Origin: Brotaphodocola catenula
GTDB lineage: Bacteria; Bacillota; Clostridia; Lachnospirales; Lachnospiraceae
Length of the DNA stretch: 64,000 bases
Assembly (NCBI GenBank): GCA_020686985.1
Contig: JAJEPU010000005.1
Span: 48,270 to 112,269, forward strand
Direction: 5' to 3'
A program made the translations under genes and the position numbers. The notes under the pieces were generated by a model that worked only from the letters and a program-made list of their open reading frames with translations, ran no database searches and was not told the DNA's origin. The first letter of the stretch is position 1, and each line of letters starts with the position of its first letter. Positions 8,330 through 16,983 of the stretch are shown one piece after another.

Positions 8330-9787
8330 TCAAATCTCCTTCAATTCGTATTTATTATGTTCAGTATTTTGTTCAATCTCCGGGTACAGGATTGCATCAA
8401 CGAGATCCTGTCCGCTTGATTTTACAATATTCACCGGAACTTGTAAAGCATTTTGCAGTTCCGTGCGCGTCACATCGTCGAGAAAGACCTCTTCCCCGCT
8501 TCTAAACATGCATGCCGGAAGCAGCAGTCTCTGGCCGAGTTTCTGACCGGTCAGCTGGGCTTTTAAATCCTGTCCCGTAATCAGACCTGCAACTGTGATC
8601 ATCGGACCGAAGAAATCATTGCGGATCTCATAGATATGCACCTTTTTCTGCGGAAAGTCCTTCATGATTTTTTCAATCTGCTTTTTCAGATACGGGTAGG
8701 CAAGTTTTCCGGTCGCAATCGAGAGTTCCTCCGCCTCGACTGCCTCCACCGTTTTCTGGCTGTCCGAATCCCCCTGCCTTTTCTGACGCTTATGGCTCTT
8801 CTTATTTTTCTGGTCTTTGTGGTGATTCTTTTTATTCTGTTCCTTTTTCAATTCCTCAAGCGCCTCAGTGACCTCGGTGTCGAGAAGGCGAAGCATGCCG
8901 ACTCCATTCTCAAGCTGGATATAACCGTCGTAGCGCTCCTCCTCCGGCATCGGGCGCTCCGCTAAGATATAGAACTCATCACTCGCCTGAACAAAGTGAA
9001 TTCCGTGCTCTGCATAGATCTTTTTCTGCCAGCGCTCAATGATCTCAAGTGCATCCTCCGCACGTTTCCTGTCAAACGGTTTCATCGGAAAAAGACCGTC
9101 GCGGTACTTCGTAAGTCCAACCGGAACAACCGACAGACTCTGCATACACGGAATGTACTTTGCGAGGTCTCCGATCGTGCGGTCAAGCTCCTCCCCGTCG
9201 TTTACCTCCGGGCAGAGAACGATCTGTCCGTTCATCGGAATGTCCGCCTGATAAAGACGATCGATGTTCTCAAGCGCCCGTCCCGCAAAGCGGTTGTGAA
9301 GCATCTCACAGCGCAGTTTCGGATTCGTCGTGTGCACGGAAATGTTGATCGGCGCAAGCTTGAAATCGATGATACGCTGAATATCATGCTCTTTCATGTT
9401 CGTCAGTGTGACGTAATTTCCCTGAAGAAATGAGAGGCGTGAGTCATCGTCCTTAAAATAAAGGGTCTCTCTCATTCCCGGTGGCATCTGGTCGATAAAA
9501 CAGAAGATGCACTTGTTACTGCATGACTTGTAATCACTCATCAGACCATTCTCAAAGTTGATTCCGAGGTCCTCGTAGTCATTCTCGATCTCAAGTTCCC
9601 ACAGCTCACCGTCCGCCTTCTCAATCTCCATGACCATGCTCTCGCTGTCAACGTAGTACTCATAGTCAAAGATATCTTCTACTTCATTTCCATTGATTGT
9701 CAGCAGGCGGTCTCCTGCCTCAAGCTCGAGCTCCTCCGCAATCGAACCCGGATCAATGGATTTTATCAAATGACCTTTTTTCTTCAT
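8330..9787 (-). CDS. DUF512 family protein with PDZ and radical-SAM-like domains
   Basis: Cytoplasmic protein of unknown function found next to der in many Clostridia and cyanobacteria. It is 485 aa. Residues about 1-70 resemble a PDZ-like domain ([17 protein letters not shown]). A cysteine cluster [18 protein letters not shown] (about 87-104) is of the radical-SAM CxxxCxxC kind, and a DUF512 domain follows. An odd Lys/Gln/His-rich stretch (about 305-340, [20 protein letters not shown]) interrupts the protein and looks like a species-specific low-complexity insert. The start at 9787 has only a weak GGGAAG. It is the first gene of the DUF512-der-plsY-gpsA unit. Confidence 0.85.
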   Translation of the reverse strand: MKKKGHLIKSIDPGSIAEELELEAGDRLLTINGNEVEDIFDYEYYVDSESMVMEIEKADGELWELEIENDYEDLGINFENGLMSDYKSCSNKCIFCFIDQMPPGMRETLYFKDDDSRLSFLQGNYVTLTNMKEHDIQRIIDFKLAPINISVHTTNPKLRCEMLHNRFAGRALENIDRLYQADIPMNGQIVLCPEVNDGEELDRTIGDLAKYIPCMQSLSVVPVGLTKYRDGLFPMKPFDRKRAEDALEIIERWQKKIYAEHGIHFVQASDEFYILAERPMPEEERYDGYIQLENGVGMLRLLDTEVTEALEELKKEQNKKNHHKDQKNKKSHKRQKRQGDSDSQKTVEAVEAEELSIATGKLAYPYLKKQIEKIMKDFPQKKVHIYEIRNDFFGPMITVAGLITGQDLKAQLTGQKLGQRLLLPACMFRSGEEVFLDDVTRTELQNALQVPVNIVKSSGQDLVDAILYPEIEQNTEHNKYELKEI

Positions 9788-9866
9788 TTAAATTTTCTTC
9801 CCTACTTACTTATAAATTTTTATTAGATTTCTAAGTTCTACATTCTTTCCATATACCCGTCTTTTT

Positions 9867-9895
9867 ATCATAACAAGATTCCCTCTCTTTGTAAA
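9867..9895 (-). promoter_or_regulatory. Sigma-A promoter for the DUF512-der-plsY-gpsA unit
   Basis: On the minus strand a -35 TTTACA (9890-9895) and a -10 TATGAT (9867-9872) are separated by 17 bases. It diverges from the prs promoter, and the two share a 236-bp gap. Confidence 0.75.
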
Positions 9896-9939
9896 GAAAC
9901 AAGACTTTGTTTTTTTTTACGAAATTCGACATTTGCCTA

Positions 9940-9969
9940 TTGACTGCCTTGTTTTCAAAATGGTATAAA
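9940..9969 (+). promoter_or_regulatory. Sigma-A promoter for prs
   Basis: A -35 TTGACT (9940-9945) and a -10 TATAAA (9964-9969) are separated by 18 bases. The predicted leader before the prs ATG is about 45 nt and ends in GAAGGAG. Confidence 0.75.
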
Positions 9970-10023
9970 TGAGGATGAATTTAACTTCAATTTAACCGAA
10001 TATATTTGTGAAGGAGCTTAAAA

Positions 10024-11232
10024 ATGGCAAATAATTATGTGTTCAATGATGTTCTTCCGGTTGCACCACTCAAAATCGCAGCTCTGGAAAGTTGCCGGGA
10101 TCTCGCTGGCAAGGTCAATGACCACATCGTCAAATTCCGCAGAAACGATACAGAAGAGTTGATTCGTCGCGAAAAAGACCTCAACTATCGCGGTTACGAT
10201 GTAGATTCTTATCTTCTGAACTGTTCTTGTCCGCGTTTCGGTTCTGGTGAGGCAAAGGGTGTGATCAACGAGTCTGTCCGCGGTGTCGATCTGTTCGCAA
10301 TGGTGGATGTCACCAATTACAGCATTCCATACACCGTATGCGGATACACCAACCACATGTCACCGGATGATCATTTTCAGGATCTCAAGCGTATCATCGG
10401 TGCTTCTGTCGCAACGGCACACCGTGTCAACGTGATTATGCCATTTTTATATGAGGGTCGTCAGCATAAGCGCACCAAGCGTGAATCCTTAGACTGCGCA
10501 ATGGCACTTGAGGAGCTTGTAGAGATGGGTGTCTCCAACATCATCACCTTCGACGCTCATGACCCGCGCGTGCAGAATGCAATCCCGTTAAACGGATTTG
10601 ACAACTTCATGCCGACCTATCAGTTCGTAAAGACTCTGTTCAAGCATGACCGGTCCTTAAAGATTGATAAGGATCACCTGATGATCATCAGCCCGGATGA
10701 GGGTGCAATGAACCGCGCTGTTTATCTGGCAAACAACCTCGGTGTCGATATGGGTATGTTCTACAAGCGCCGTGATTACTCCCGCGTTGTAAATGGAAGA
10801 AACCCGATCGTTGCTCATGAGTTCCTCGGTTCTTCCGTAGAAGGCAAGACCGTTCTGATCATCGATGATATGATCGCTTCCGGCGAGAGTATGCTCGATA
10901 CCGCAAAAGAGCTGAAGGAGCGCAAGGCTGACAAGGTTATCGTTTGCTGTACCTTCGGTCTGTTCACCGGAGGACTTGAGAAATTTGATGAATTTTACAA
11001 CCGTGGTTACATCGACTATGTCATCACGACCAACTTAAACTATCGTCCGTCCGAGCTTCTTGATCGCCCGTGGTACTTAGAGGCTGATATGAGCAAATAC
11101 ATCGCTGCCATCATCAACTCCTTCAACCACGATGTTTCTATCGGTGCTTCTCTGTCCCCGACAGAAAAGATCCAGAATCTGCTCCGCAGATACCATTCCG
11201 ACGGATACGATTATATTGGCTCCATCAAATAA
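10024..11232 (+). CDS. prs: Ribose-phosphate pyrophosphokinase, long clostridial form
   Basis: Makes PRPP from ribose 5-phosphate and ATP for nucleotide, histidine and tryptophan synthesis. At 402 aa it is about 85 residues longer than the classical enzyme (around 315). It keeps the metal/ATP motif FDAHD (about 176-180) and the PRPP-binding loop IDDMIASGES (about 280-289). The N-terminal 60 residues and the C-terminal tail ending HSDGYDYIGSIK are not typical of the classical form. Allosteric control may therefore differ. The start has GAAGGAG; the gene stands alone on the plus strand with its own promoter and terminator. Confidence 0.92.
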   Translation: MANNYVFNDVLPVAPLKIAALESCRDLAGKVNDHIVKFRRNDTEELIRREKDLNYRGYDVDSYLLNCSCPRFGSGEAKGVINESVRGVDLFAMVDVTNYSIPYTVCGYTNHMSPDDHFQDLKRIIGASVATAHRVNVIMPFLYEGRQHKRTKRESLDCAMALEELVEMGVSNIITFDAHDPRVQNAIPLNGFDNFMPTYQFVKTLFKHDRSLKIDKDHLMIISPDEGAMNRAVYLANNLGVDMGMFYKRRDYSRVVNGRNPIVAHEFLGSSVEGKTVLIIDDMIASGESMLDTAKELKERKADKVIVCCTFGLFTGGLEKFDEFYNRGYIDYVITTNLNYRPSELLDRPWYLEADMSKYIAAIINSFNHDVSIGASLSPTEKIQNLLRRYHSDGYDYIGSIK

Positions 11233-11292
11233 ATATAATAGCATGAAGGCATAAAATTAGCAGTTAGTAAAATGCAGAATTAACAATAAGAG

Positions 11293-11342
11293 AGGCTATT
11301 GCAGGGCAGAAAACGATCTGTTTTGCAATAGCCTTTTCTTTG
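11293..11342 (+). terminator. Intrinsic terminator of prs
   Basis: An 11-bp perfect stem, AGGCTATTGCA and TGCAATAGCCT, is followed by TTTTCTTTG. It lies about 60 nt after the prs stop and has no T-run on the minus strand. Confidence 0.85.
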
Positions 11343-11376
11343 TTTATACATATGTATATACGGGGGCTCCGTTTTC

Positions 11377-12234
11377 TTATTTTTCTTTTAGGCATAGAAA
11401 TGCCGAAAGATTTCCACGATCTTTTCCAACCGCACGATGTGAAAACAGGAAATCCGGGTTACAGCGCGTGCAGATGTCTGTCGTGTGAATGTTCTCCGGC
11501 TTTACTCCGCGTTCTGCAAAAATGATCTCATTTGCTCTCCAGAGATTCAGCTGATATTTACCGTTTTCCTTGCGGTAGAATAATTCTTTGTGATACTCTG
11601 GTGCGAAGGTCGTCGCAAACTCCTCGACAACCTCAGCACCGACCTCAAAGCAATCCTGGCAAATGCTCGGTCCAATGCAGGCAATCACATCGGAGGCATT
11701 TGTCCCGAAGGCTTTCTCCATCTCATCAAGCGTCGCCTTTCCCATGCGATGAACCGTTCCTCTCCAGCCTGAGTGAGACAGTCCAATCGCACAATGAACC
11801 GGATCAAGCAGGTAGAGCGGCACACAGTCTGCATAGAAGGTCACAAGCGTAACGCCCGGGATATCTGTAATCAAACCATCCACATCTCTGTAATCGCGCG
11901 GATAGACCACACCTTTTCCAAGGTCTTCCTCCGTGACTCTGCGCACATTCGTCGTATGAGTCTGGTAGGACAGCACCATCTTTTCCATGTCGACATCAAG
12001 AACATTTGCCATCCGCTGATAATTCTCCAACACATGCGCCGGGTTGTCCCCTCTTGTGAATCCAAAATTCATTGTCGAGAAAATTCCCTCACTCACCCCG
12101 CCGATCCTCGTCGAAAAGGCATGTGACACCATTCCGGTCTGCTCAAGCGCCGGAAATGTCAGATAGCAGACTCTGTTTTTCTGATTTATGTTTACCTGTT
12201 CTCTTGCATCCTGTTTTCTGATCCAATCTGCCAT
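11377..12234 (-). CDS. pgeF: Laccase-domain purine nucleoside phosphorylase / peptidoglycan editing factor (YfiH, PgeF family)
   Basis: Member of the YfiH/DUF152 family. Family members cleave or deaminate purine nucleosides, and Escherichia coli PgeF prevents wrong amino acids entering peptidoglycan. It is 285 aa. The metal-binding pattern is visible: GDNPAHVLEN, then ADCVPLYLLDP, then IGLSHSGWRGT with its histidine, and CIGPSICQDCFEVG; the C-terminal end has CTRCNPDFLFSHRA. The ATG has CAGGAGG 8 bases upstream. It is the last gene of the rplS-lepB-ylqF-rnhB-yraN-pgeF run, 40 nt after yraN. Confidence 0.88.
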   Translation of the reverse strand: MADWIRKQDAREQVNINQKNRVCYLTFPALEQTGMVSHAFSTRIGGVSEGIFSTMNFGFTRGDNPAHVLENYQRMANVLDVDMEKMVLSYQTHTTNVRRVTEEDLGKGVVYPRDYRDVDGLITDIPGVTLVTFYADCVPLYLLDPVHCAIGLSHSGWRGTVHRMGKATLDEMEKAFGTNASDVIACIGPSICQDCFEVGAEVVEEFATTFAPEYHKELFYRKENGKYQLNLWRANEIIFAERGVKPENIHTTDICTRCNPDFLFSHRAVGKDRGNLSAFLCLKEK

Positions 12235-12274
12235 CGTCCTTCCTCCTGAAAAGCCTTATAATTCCACACATTTG

Positions 12275-12616
12275 TCAAAATGCATTTTTAATCCAGCGCA
12301 CCTCGCCCCCGAGTATTGCGACCACATCAAAACGGCAGGGTGTCCCTTCCGCATAATGGTTTCGATAGAGATAATATCTTGCGGTATTTCGGATCTTCAT
12401 CTGCTTCTGCCAGCCGACCGCCTCGGCTGGATCTCCGGCCGAGACCGAGCTTCGATACTTGACTTCCACAAAGATGATTGTCCCCTCATCTCTCGCAATC
12501 AGGTCAATCTCTCCTGTTCTCGATCGAAAATTCTGTGCGAGAATTGTAAGTCCCTGTTTTTTTAGCCATTCTTTTGCGATTTGTTCATATTTTGATCCGA
12601 CTGCACGGCGATTCAT
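12275..12616 (-). CDS. yraN: YraN/UPF0102 family endonuclease-like protein
   Basis: Small protein with a Holliday-junction-resolvase-like nuclease fold and unknown physiological role. It is about 113 aa with the family motif GEIDLIARD and the downstream FVEVKYRSS, which hold the presumed metal ligands Glu/Asp and ExK. The start is ATG 12616, which overlaps the rnhB stop as ATGA; the frame extends 18 codons further up, but only into rnhB. The pairing with rnhB is common in Firmicutes. Confidence 0.88.
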   Translation of the reverse strand: MNRRAVGSKYEQIAKEWLKKQGLTILAQNFRSRTGEIDLIARDEGTIIFVEVKYRSSVSAGDPAEAVGWQKQMKIRNTARYYLYRNHYAEGTPCRFDVVAILGGEVRWIKNAF

Positions 12617-13272
12617 TTTCCGCTTTCCTGCATGATCTTTCCGATAAAACTTCTGCGATGGATCGGGCATGGACCATACTTTCTGAGTGCCTCAGTATGC
12701 ATAGCTGTTCCATATCCCTTATGCTTTGCAAATCCGTACTCCGGGAAAATCTTGTCGTACTCGATCATCATGTGATCCCTCGTCACTTTCGCGAGCACAC
12801 TCGCTCCGGCGATGGAAAGGCTCTTTGCGTCTCCCTTGATGATCGGTACCTGCGGAATCTCGATTCCCGGGATCGTCACTGCATCGTTGAGCAGAAGATC
12901 CGGCTGGACACCAAGACCTGCGATCGCACGGCGCATTGCCTCATAAGTTGCCTGCAAGATGTTGATCTCATCAATCACATCCGGTCCGACAATACCAACA
13001 CTCCATGCGACTGCCTTCTCCTGAATCTCAACAAAAAGAGCCTCTCTGCGCTTCTCGGAAAGTTTCTTGGAATCATTCAGATACAGGATATCACAATCCG
13101 GTGGAAGAATCACGGCACCTGCGACAACCGGACCCGCGAGAGGTCCTCGTCCTGCCTCGTCAATTCCGCAGATTGCACTACACGCCGCATAAGTGTCCTC
13201 ATATTCGCGCATTTTTTTCAAGCGCTCCAGCTCTGCCTGAAGTTTTTCTCCCTTGAGTTCTCTCAGTGCCAT
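12613..13272 (-). CDS. rnhB: Ribonuclease HII
   Basis: Removes RNA from RNA-DNA hybrids and single ribonucleotides from DNA. It is about 219 aa with the type-2 RNase H signature GIDEAGRGPLAGPVV (about 58-72), including the catalytic DE pair, and later acidic residues around NDSKKLSEKRRE and KGDAKSLSIAGASVLAKVTRD. The N-terminal 55 residues form the extra helical region seen in Firmicutes RNase HII. The ATG at 13272 overlaps the ylqF stop as TGATG, and its own stop overlaps yraN, so all three are probably coupled. Confidence 0.95.
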   Translation of the reverse strand: MALRELKGEKLQAELERLKKMREYEDTYAACSAICGIDEAGRGPLAGPVVAGAVILPPDCDILYLNDSKKLSEKRREALFVEIQEKAVAWSVGIVGPDVIDEINILQATYEAMRRAIAGLGVQPDLLLNDAVTIPGIEIPQVPIIKGDAKSLSIAGASVLAKVTRDHMMIEYDKIFPEYGFAKHKGYGTAMHTEALRKYGPCPIHRRSFIGKIMQESGK

Positions 13273-14189
13273 CACCTTGCCTCCGTTTTATCTGCTGTTG
13301 CTTTTACTTCCGTCTTGTCGGATTCATCCGATCTTGGCGGAAGCTCCAGTGTGATTCGACCGAGGCGACCAGAACGGAAATCCTCAATCAGAATTGCCGA
13401 TGCCTTGCTGTAATCCGGCTCTCCACCCTTTTTCAGACATCCACGCGCGCGGGCAATCTGGGCAAGGATCTCTCCCGGCTCGTTTTTCTCTTCTTCGCTC
13501 ATTCCATCTAACTTATAGCGCTCCGTCATCGTCTCCGGACATCTCTGCATCAGCAGACGAATCAGTTCCACTGCAAGCTCGTCCTTGTTGAGGATCTCAT
13601 CGTTGATTGATCCGATCATCGCTAAAAGCAGACCAACACGCTGATCCTCAAATCTCGGCCAAAGAATTCCGGGAGTGTCGAGAAGCTCTAAAGTCTTGTT
13701 GAGACGAATCCACTGATTTCCCTTCGTCACTCCCGGCTTATTTCCGGTCTTTGCACATGCCTTTCCTGCAAATGAGTTAATAAATGTAGACTTTCCTACA
13801 TTCGGGATACCAACTACCATCGCACGAACCGGACGATTTAAAATGCCACGACGGCGATCTCTCTCAATCTTCTCCTTACAAGCCTCCTGCACCACTGCAT
13901 TAATCTGCTTGATTCCCGCCTTGCTTCTTGAATCGAGCTTGACTACAAAACAGCCTTTTGACTGAAACCACGATGCCCACATCGCACTCGCACGCTCGTC
14001 TGCAAGATCTGCCTTGTTGAGTAAGATCAGGCGCGCCTTTCCCTTTCCAAGCTCATCAATATCCGGATTGCGACTTGCAAGCGGTACACGCGCATCTACA
14101 AGCTCCACAATCAGATCAATGAGTTTGATATCCTCTTTCATGGCTCTCTTCGCCTTTGTCATATGTCCCGGATACCACTGAATATTCAA
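13272..14189 (-). CDS. ylqF: Ribosome biogenesis GTPase YlqF (RbgA), TTG start
   Basis: Circularly permuted GTPase that promotes late 50S subunit assembly. It is 305 aa. The G4 motif LNKADL (about 58-63) comes before the P-loop GIPNVGKSTF (about 126-135) and the DTPG motif, the permuted order typical of the family, and the protein begins IQWYPGHMTKA. The only start that fits both the family and a ribosome binding site is TTG at 14189, with TAGGAGG 7 bases upstream. Located between lepB and rnhB, its standard neighbours. Confidence 0.95.
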   Translation of the reverse strand: MNIQWYPGHMTKAKRAMKEDIKLIDLIVELVDARVPLASRNPDIDELGKGKARLILLNKADLADERASAMWASWFQSKGCFVVKLDSRSKAGIKQINAVVQEACKEKIERDRRRGILNRPVRAMVVGIPNVGKSTFINSFAGKACAKTGNKPGVTKGNQWIRLNKTLELLDTPGILWPRFEDQRVGLLLAMIGSINDEILNKDELAVELIRLLMQRCPETMTERYKLDGMSEEEKNEPGEILAQIARARGCLKKGGEPDYSKASAILIEDFRSGRLGRITLELPPRSDESDKTEVKATADKTEAR

Positions 14190-14238
14190 TTTTTTTCCTC
14201 CTATCCCAAATTTATGTTACAAAAGTTGTATACAGTCT

Positions 14239-14778
14239 CTATGATCGTATCAGCCCAAACCCGGAAAGCGGGGCGATCCGAAGCCACACCTTCCCGATAA
14301 TCTGCTCTTCTCTGATATTTCCCACATTGACGAAACGGCTATCCTCACTGCTCTCCCGGTTATCCCCCAGAAGAAAATACTCCTTCTCGTCAAGTGTGAT
14401 CGGGGTCTCCGCCAGACCTGCAAGCGACACCGTCCCTGCCTCCTCAAAGACCTCTCCATTGATGTAAACTGTCCCGTTTTGAATGTGAACCGTATCGCCG
14501 GGGATTCCAATCACCCTCTTCACATTTGTCTTCTGATCCTCCCGCTCATACACGACAACGTCCATGCGATCCGGTTTTCCAAAATCATAAGCCATCCTGT
14601 TGATCAGAACTACATCCCCCGAATTTAAGAGGGGTTGCATGGAAGGACCTCCAACTACAATCTGAGAACCAAAAAAATTGAGGAAAAACCAGGCGAATGC
14701 CAATGCGACTGCAATATCCACCACCCAGCTGGACACACGCCGAACCAGGTTGCTTTCATCACTTTGATAAAAATACAC
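14239..14778 (-). CDS. lepB: Signal peptidase I
   Basis: Membrane-anchored protease that removes signal peptides from exported proteins. It is 179 aa with one N-terminal membrane helix (about 18-37), the catalytic serine in GGPSMQPLL (about 43-51) and the catalytic lysine in KRVIGIPGDTV. The C-terminal LGDNRESSEDSR box is complete. The start is a GTG at 14778 with GGAG 7 bases before it; no ATG fits upstream of the helix. It lies between rplS and ylqF. Confidence 0.94.
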   Translation of the reverse strand: MYFYQSDESNLVRRVSSWVVDIAVALAFAWFFLNFFGSQIVVGGPSMQPLLNSGDVVLINRMAYDFGKPDRMDVVVYEREDQKTNVKRVIGIPGDTVHIQNGTVYINGEVFEEAGTVSLAGLAETPITLDEKEYFLLGDNRESSEDSRFVNVGNIREEQIIGKVWLRIAPLSGFGLIRS

Positions 14779-14924
14779 GAAAATACTCCATATTCATCTC
14801 TGACACAAAAGGATACCTTTACGTTTCTGTATGCATTTCTCCATGCATTTTTTACGTAGTTCTTTCTGCATCCCTTCGCGTTATAATCAATGGACGCGTC
14901 CTCGACGCATCCTCGACATGTAAA

Positions 14925-14958
14925 ATAACAAAAGGGGGGACAATAAACATTGTCCCCT
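14925..14958 (-). terminator. Intrinsic terminator after rplS
   Basis: The minus strand reads GGGGACAAT, a 4-base loop, then ATTGTCCCC followed by CCTTTTGTTATTTT. It lies about 25 nt after the rplS stop and before lepB. It would reduce read-through, so lepB-ylqF-rnhB may be expressed below the ribosomal protein. Confidence 0.8.
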
Positions 14959-14982
14959 CTCGTCTACGCAAAATTCGCAAAA

Positions 14983-15330
14983 TTATTTAACCAGCTCTTT
15001 TACCTTTGCAGCCTTACCAACTCTGCTTCTCAGATAGTTCAGTTTTGCACGTCTTACTTTACCCTTTCTAACAACCTCGATGTTGTCTACGAACGGGGAA
15101 TGTACCGGCCAGGTCTTCTCTACACCGATTCCGTTAGAGTTCTTACGAACGGTGAAGGTCTCTCTTGCGCCACCATTCTGTCTCTTGATTACAGTACCCT
15201 CGAATACCTGGATTCTCTCACGGTTACCCTCTTTGATCTTGTTGTATACTTTAACAGTATCACCAACACGGAACTCCGGTACAGATGCCTTCAGCTGAGC
15301 TGCTTCAATATTCTTAATAATTTCGTTCAT
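14983..15330 (-). CDS. rplS: Ribosomal protein L19
   Basis: Structural protein of the 50S subunit at the 30S interface. It is 115 aa, normal length, with the L19 signature [20 protein letters not shown] and the basic tail [22 protein letters not shown]. The ATG has GAAGGAGG 8 bases upstream. It has its own promoter and a leader hairpin, as well as being downstream of trmD. A terminator follows directly. Confidence 0.98.
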   Translation of the reverse strand: MNEIIKNIEAAQLKASVPEFRVGDTVKVYNKIKEGNRERIQVFEGTVIKRQNGGARETFTVRKNSNGIGVEKTWPVHSPFVDNIEVVRKGKVRRAKLNYLRSRVGKAAKVKELVK

Positions 15331-15365
15331 TTGTGTGAACCTCCTTCATCTACTTGACATTCTTA

Positions 15366-15416
15366 ATGCGTCCCGCGCAACAGAGGAATATCTCTTTTTT
15401 CTTCGTCACAACGCAT
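15366..15416 (-). ncRNA. Candidate L19 leader hairpin
   Basis: At the very start of the predicted rplS transcript the minus strand has ATGCGT pairing with ACGCAT around an inner hairpin of the type GAGATATTCCTC. Firmicutes L19 mRNAs are known to carry a structured leader thought to bind L19. Position and size fit, but the match to the described consensus was not computed. Confidence 0.45.
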
Positions 15417-15418
15417 CA

Positions 15419-15447
15419 ATTTTATCATATTCATTTTGTAATTGCAA
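15419..15447 (-). promoter_or_regulatory. Sigma-A promoter for rplS
   Basis: On the minus strand a -35 TTGCAA (15442-15447) and a -10 TAAAAT (15419-15424) are separated by 17 bases, within the trmD-rplS gap. The overlapping TATGAT is a poorer-spaced alternative -10. Confidence 0.6.
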
Positions 15448-15479
15448 GTACTTTTCTAATTATTTCTGTAACCTTATTT

Positions 15480-16253
15480 TTATTCCTGATTTTTCTGTTC
15501 TTCTTGCTGTGCCTGCATTTCTTGCTGTGCCCGCAGTTTTGCAAGGTAAATTTTTTCCTTCTTGCTTAAAACTGCATCCTCGAGAAGATCCGGGCGGCGC
15601 TCTAATGTTCGCTTGATCGACTGCTCTCTGCGCCACTCCTCAATCTTCTTGTGATGACCGGAAAGAAGCACCTCCGGAACCTGTCGTCCCTCATAGACTT
15701 CCGGGCGAGTGTACTGCGGATATTCGAGCAGATTATCGTGAAACGACTCGATCTCTGCGGAGACATCGTTGTTGAGCACTCCCGGCACGAGACGGGAAAT
15801 ACAGTCGATCATCACCATCGCCGGAAGCTCTCCACCCGTCAACACGTAGTCTCCGATCGAGAGATAATCGGTCACGATCATCTCAAGCGCACGCTCATCG
15901 ATGCCCTCGTAATGTCCACAGAGGAAGACGAGATCCTCCTCCTTTGAGAGCTCCTCCGCGATCTTCTGGTTAAAAACCCTTCCCTGCGGAGTCATGTAGA
16001 GGACTCGCGGACGCTTCCCGATCTTCTCACAGAGTGCTTCATACGCGTCGCAGACCGGAGCCGGTTGCATCACCATTCCGGCACCGCCACCGTACGGCGC
16101 ATCGTCCACATGACCGTGTTTTTCTTTTGTATAATCCCGGATATTGATCGCCTCAATCGAGAGAAGTCCTTTCTTTGTGGCGCGTCCGATGATGCTCGTG
16201 TTCAGTCCGTCCATCACCATTTCCGGAAACAGTGTCAGAATGTGATAATTCAC
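15480..16253 (-). CDS. trmD: tRNA (guanine37-N1)-methyltransferase, GTG start
   Basis: Methylates G37 next to the anticodon and prevents +1 frameshifting. The SPOUT-fold protein has the knot region MTPQGRVFNQ, LCGHYEGIDERA and DYVLTGGELPAMVMID, plus the C-terminal RRPDLL box. The frame opens at an ATG at 16268 that lacks a ribosome binding site. GTG at 16253 has GGAGG 8 bases upstream and gives the family start reading NYHILTLFPEM, so 257 aa is preferred. The C-terminus has an extra Gln/Glu-rich tail (QQEMQAQQEEQKNQE) that is not part of the enzyme core. Confidence 0.95.
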   Translation of the reverse strand: MNYHILTLFPEMVMDGLNTSIIGRATKKGLLSIEAINIRDYTKEKHGHVDDAPYGGGAGMVMQPAPVCDAYEALCEKIGKRPRVLYMTPQGRVFNQKIAEELSKEEDLVFLCGHYEGIDERALEMIVTDYLSIGDYVLTGGELPAMVMIDCISRLVPGVLNNDVSAEIESFHDNLLEYPQYTRPEVYEGRQVPEVLLSGHHKKIEEWRREQSIKRTLERRPDLLEDAVLSKKEKIYLAKLRAQQEMQAQQEEQKNQE

Positions 16254-16341
16254 CTTCTCTTCCTCCATCTTTTAAGATCTAGTCTTATAATTCTTTATAA
16301 AATTTCTCAACAAAACTTCTTATAAAATTTCTTATATTTAT

Positions 16342-16857
16342 TTACAGATCAAGAAGTCCGTCCAAAATGTGCACGGTGATCACACCAGCCTCGAGATCAA
16401 TGTTCAAAATACACTGCTTGATTGCCGGGAAGAGATATTCTTTTCCGTCATTTCCGTCAATGATGTAGACATCATTTGCTCCGGTCTCCATGACATCCTT
16501 CAGTGTACCGAACTCCACGCCCTCATCCGTCACAACCTTCAGTCCGATCAAATCCACGATGAAGTTCTCGTTCGGTGCGAGTTTTACTGCCTGGTCACGG
16601 TTGATCAGCAGATCTTTTCCCTTATATTTCTCGATCTCATTGATGTCATTGAACTCTTTAAATTTCAAGATGACCATGTTTTTAAAGAATTTTACCTGCT
16701 CAATGTTTAAGGTCAGCTTTTCCCGTCCGGTATCGAGCATCACGGTCTTGAGTTTTTTAAAACGCTTCGGATCATCGGTGGTTGGAAAAACCTTCACCTC
16801 TCCGCGTACTCCATGTGTAGAAGAAATCACACCTACTCGCAGTGTCTGTTCCATCAT
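16342..16857 (-). CDS. rimM: Ribosome maturation factor RimM
   Basis: Binds S19 and helps assemble the 30S head. It is 171 aa, normal length: an N-terminal RimM barrel starting LRVGVISSTHGVRGEVKVFPTTDD and a C-terminal PRC barrel with the ending ITVHILDGLLDL. Two adjacent ATG codons are present; the first (16857) is best placed relative to TAGGAG. It is followed after 88 AT-rich bases by trmD, the standard order. A terminator separates it from khpA upstream. Confidence 0.95.
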   Translation of the reverse strand: MMEQTLRVGVISSTHGVRGEVKVFPTTDDPKRFKKLKTVMLDTGREKLTLNIEQVKFFKNMVILKFKEFNDINEIEKYKGKDLLINRDQAVKLAPNENFIVDLIGLKVVTDEGVEFGTLKDVMETGANDVYIIDGNDGKEYLFPAIKQCILNIDLEAGVITVHILDGLLDL

Positions 16858-16912
16858 TCAAACTCTCCTAAAAAATATGATATAAATGCGCATCCTCGCG
16901 GAGCTTTTTTGC

Positions 16913-16937
16913 ATGATAGGACGCAATTTCCTATCAT
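16913..16937 (-). repeat. 8-bp inverted repeat between the khpA terminator and rimM
   Basis: ATGATAGG, a 9-base gap, then CCTATCAT. It stands immediately after the khpA terminator T-run on the minus strand and has no T-run of its own. It may stabilise the 5' end of the rimM-trmD mRNA or be a protein-binding site. Confidence 0.4.
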
Positions 16938-16976
16938 ATAAAAAAAGCTGTCGCCAGGAATCTCCCAGCGACAGCC
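16938..16976 (-). terminator. Intrinsic terminator between khpA and rimM
   Basis: The minus strand reads GCTGTCGC, a 13-base central part that can extend the stem, then GCGACAGC followed by seven T. It lies 7 nt after the khpA stop and would cut the ylxM-ffh-rpsP-khpA transcript from rimM-trmD, at least partly. Confidence 0.88.
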
Positions 16977-16983
16977 AAATCGG

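Noticed and set aside
6924..8546. 540-codon plus-strand reading frame opposite der
   Set aside because: It is an antisense shadow of der and the DUF512 gene, with composition typical of the reverse complement of a real gene and no promoter or ribosome binding site.
16254..16268. ATG 16268 as start of trmD
   Set aside because: It has no ribosome binding site, while GTG 16253 has GGAGG at 8 bases and gives the normal family N-terminus.
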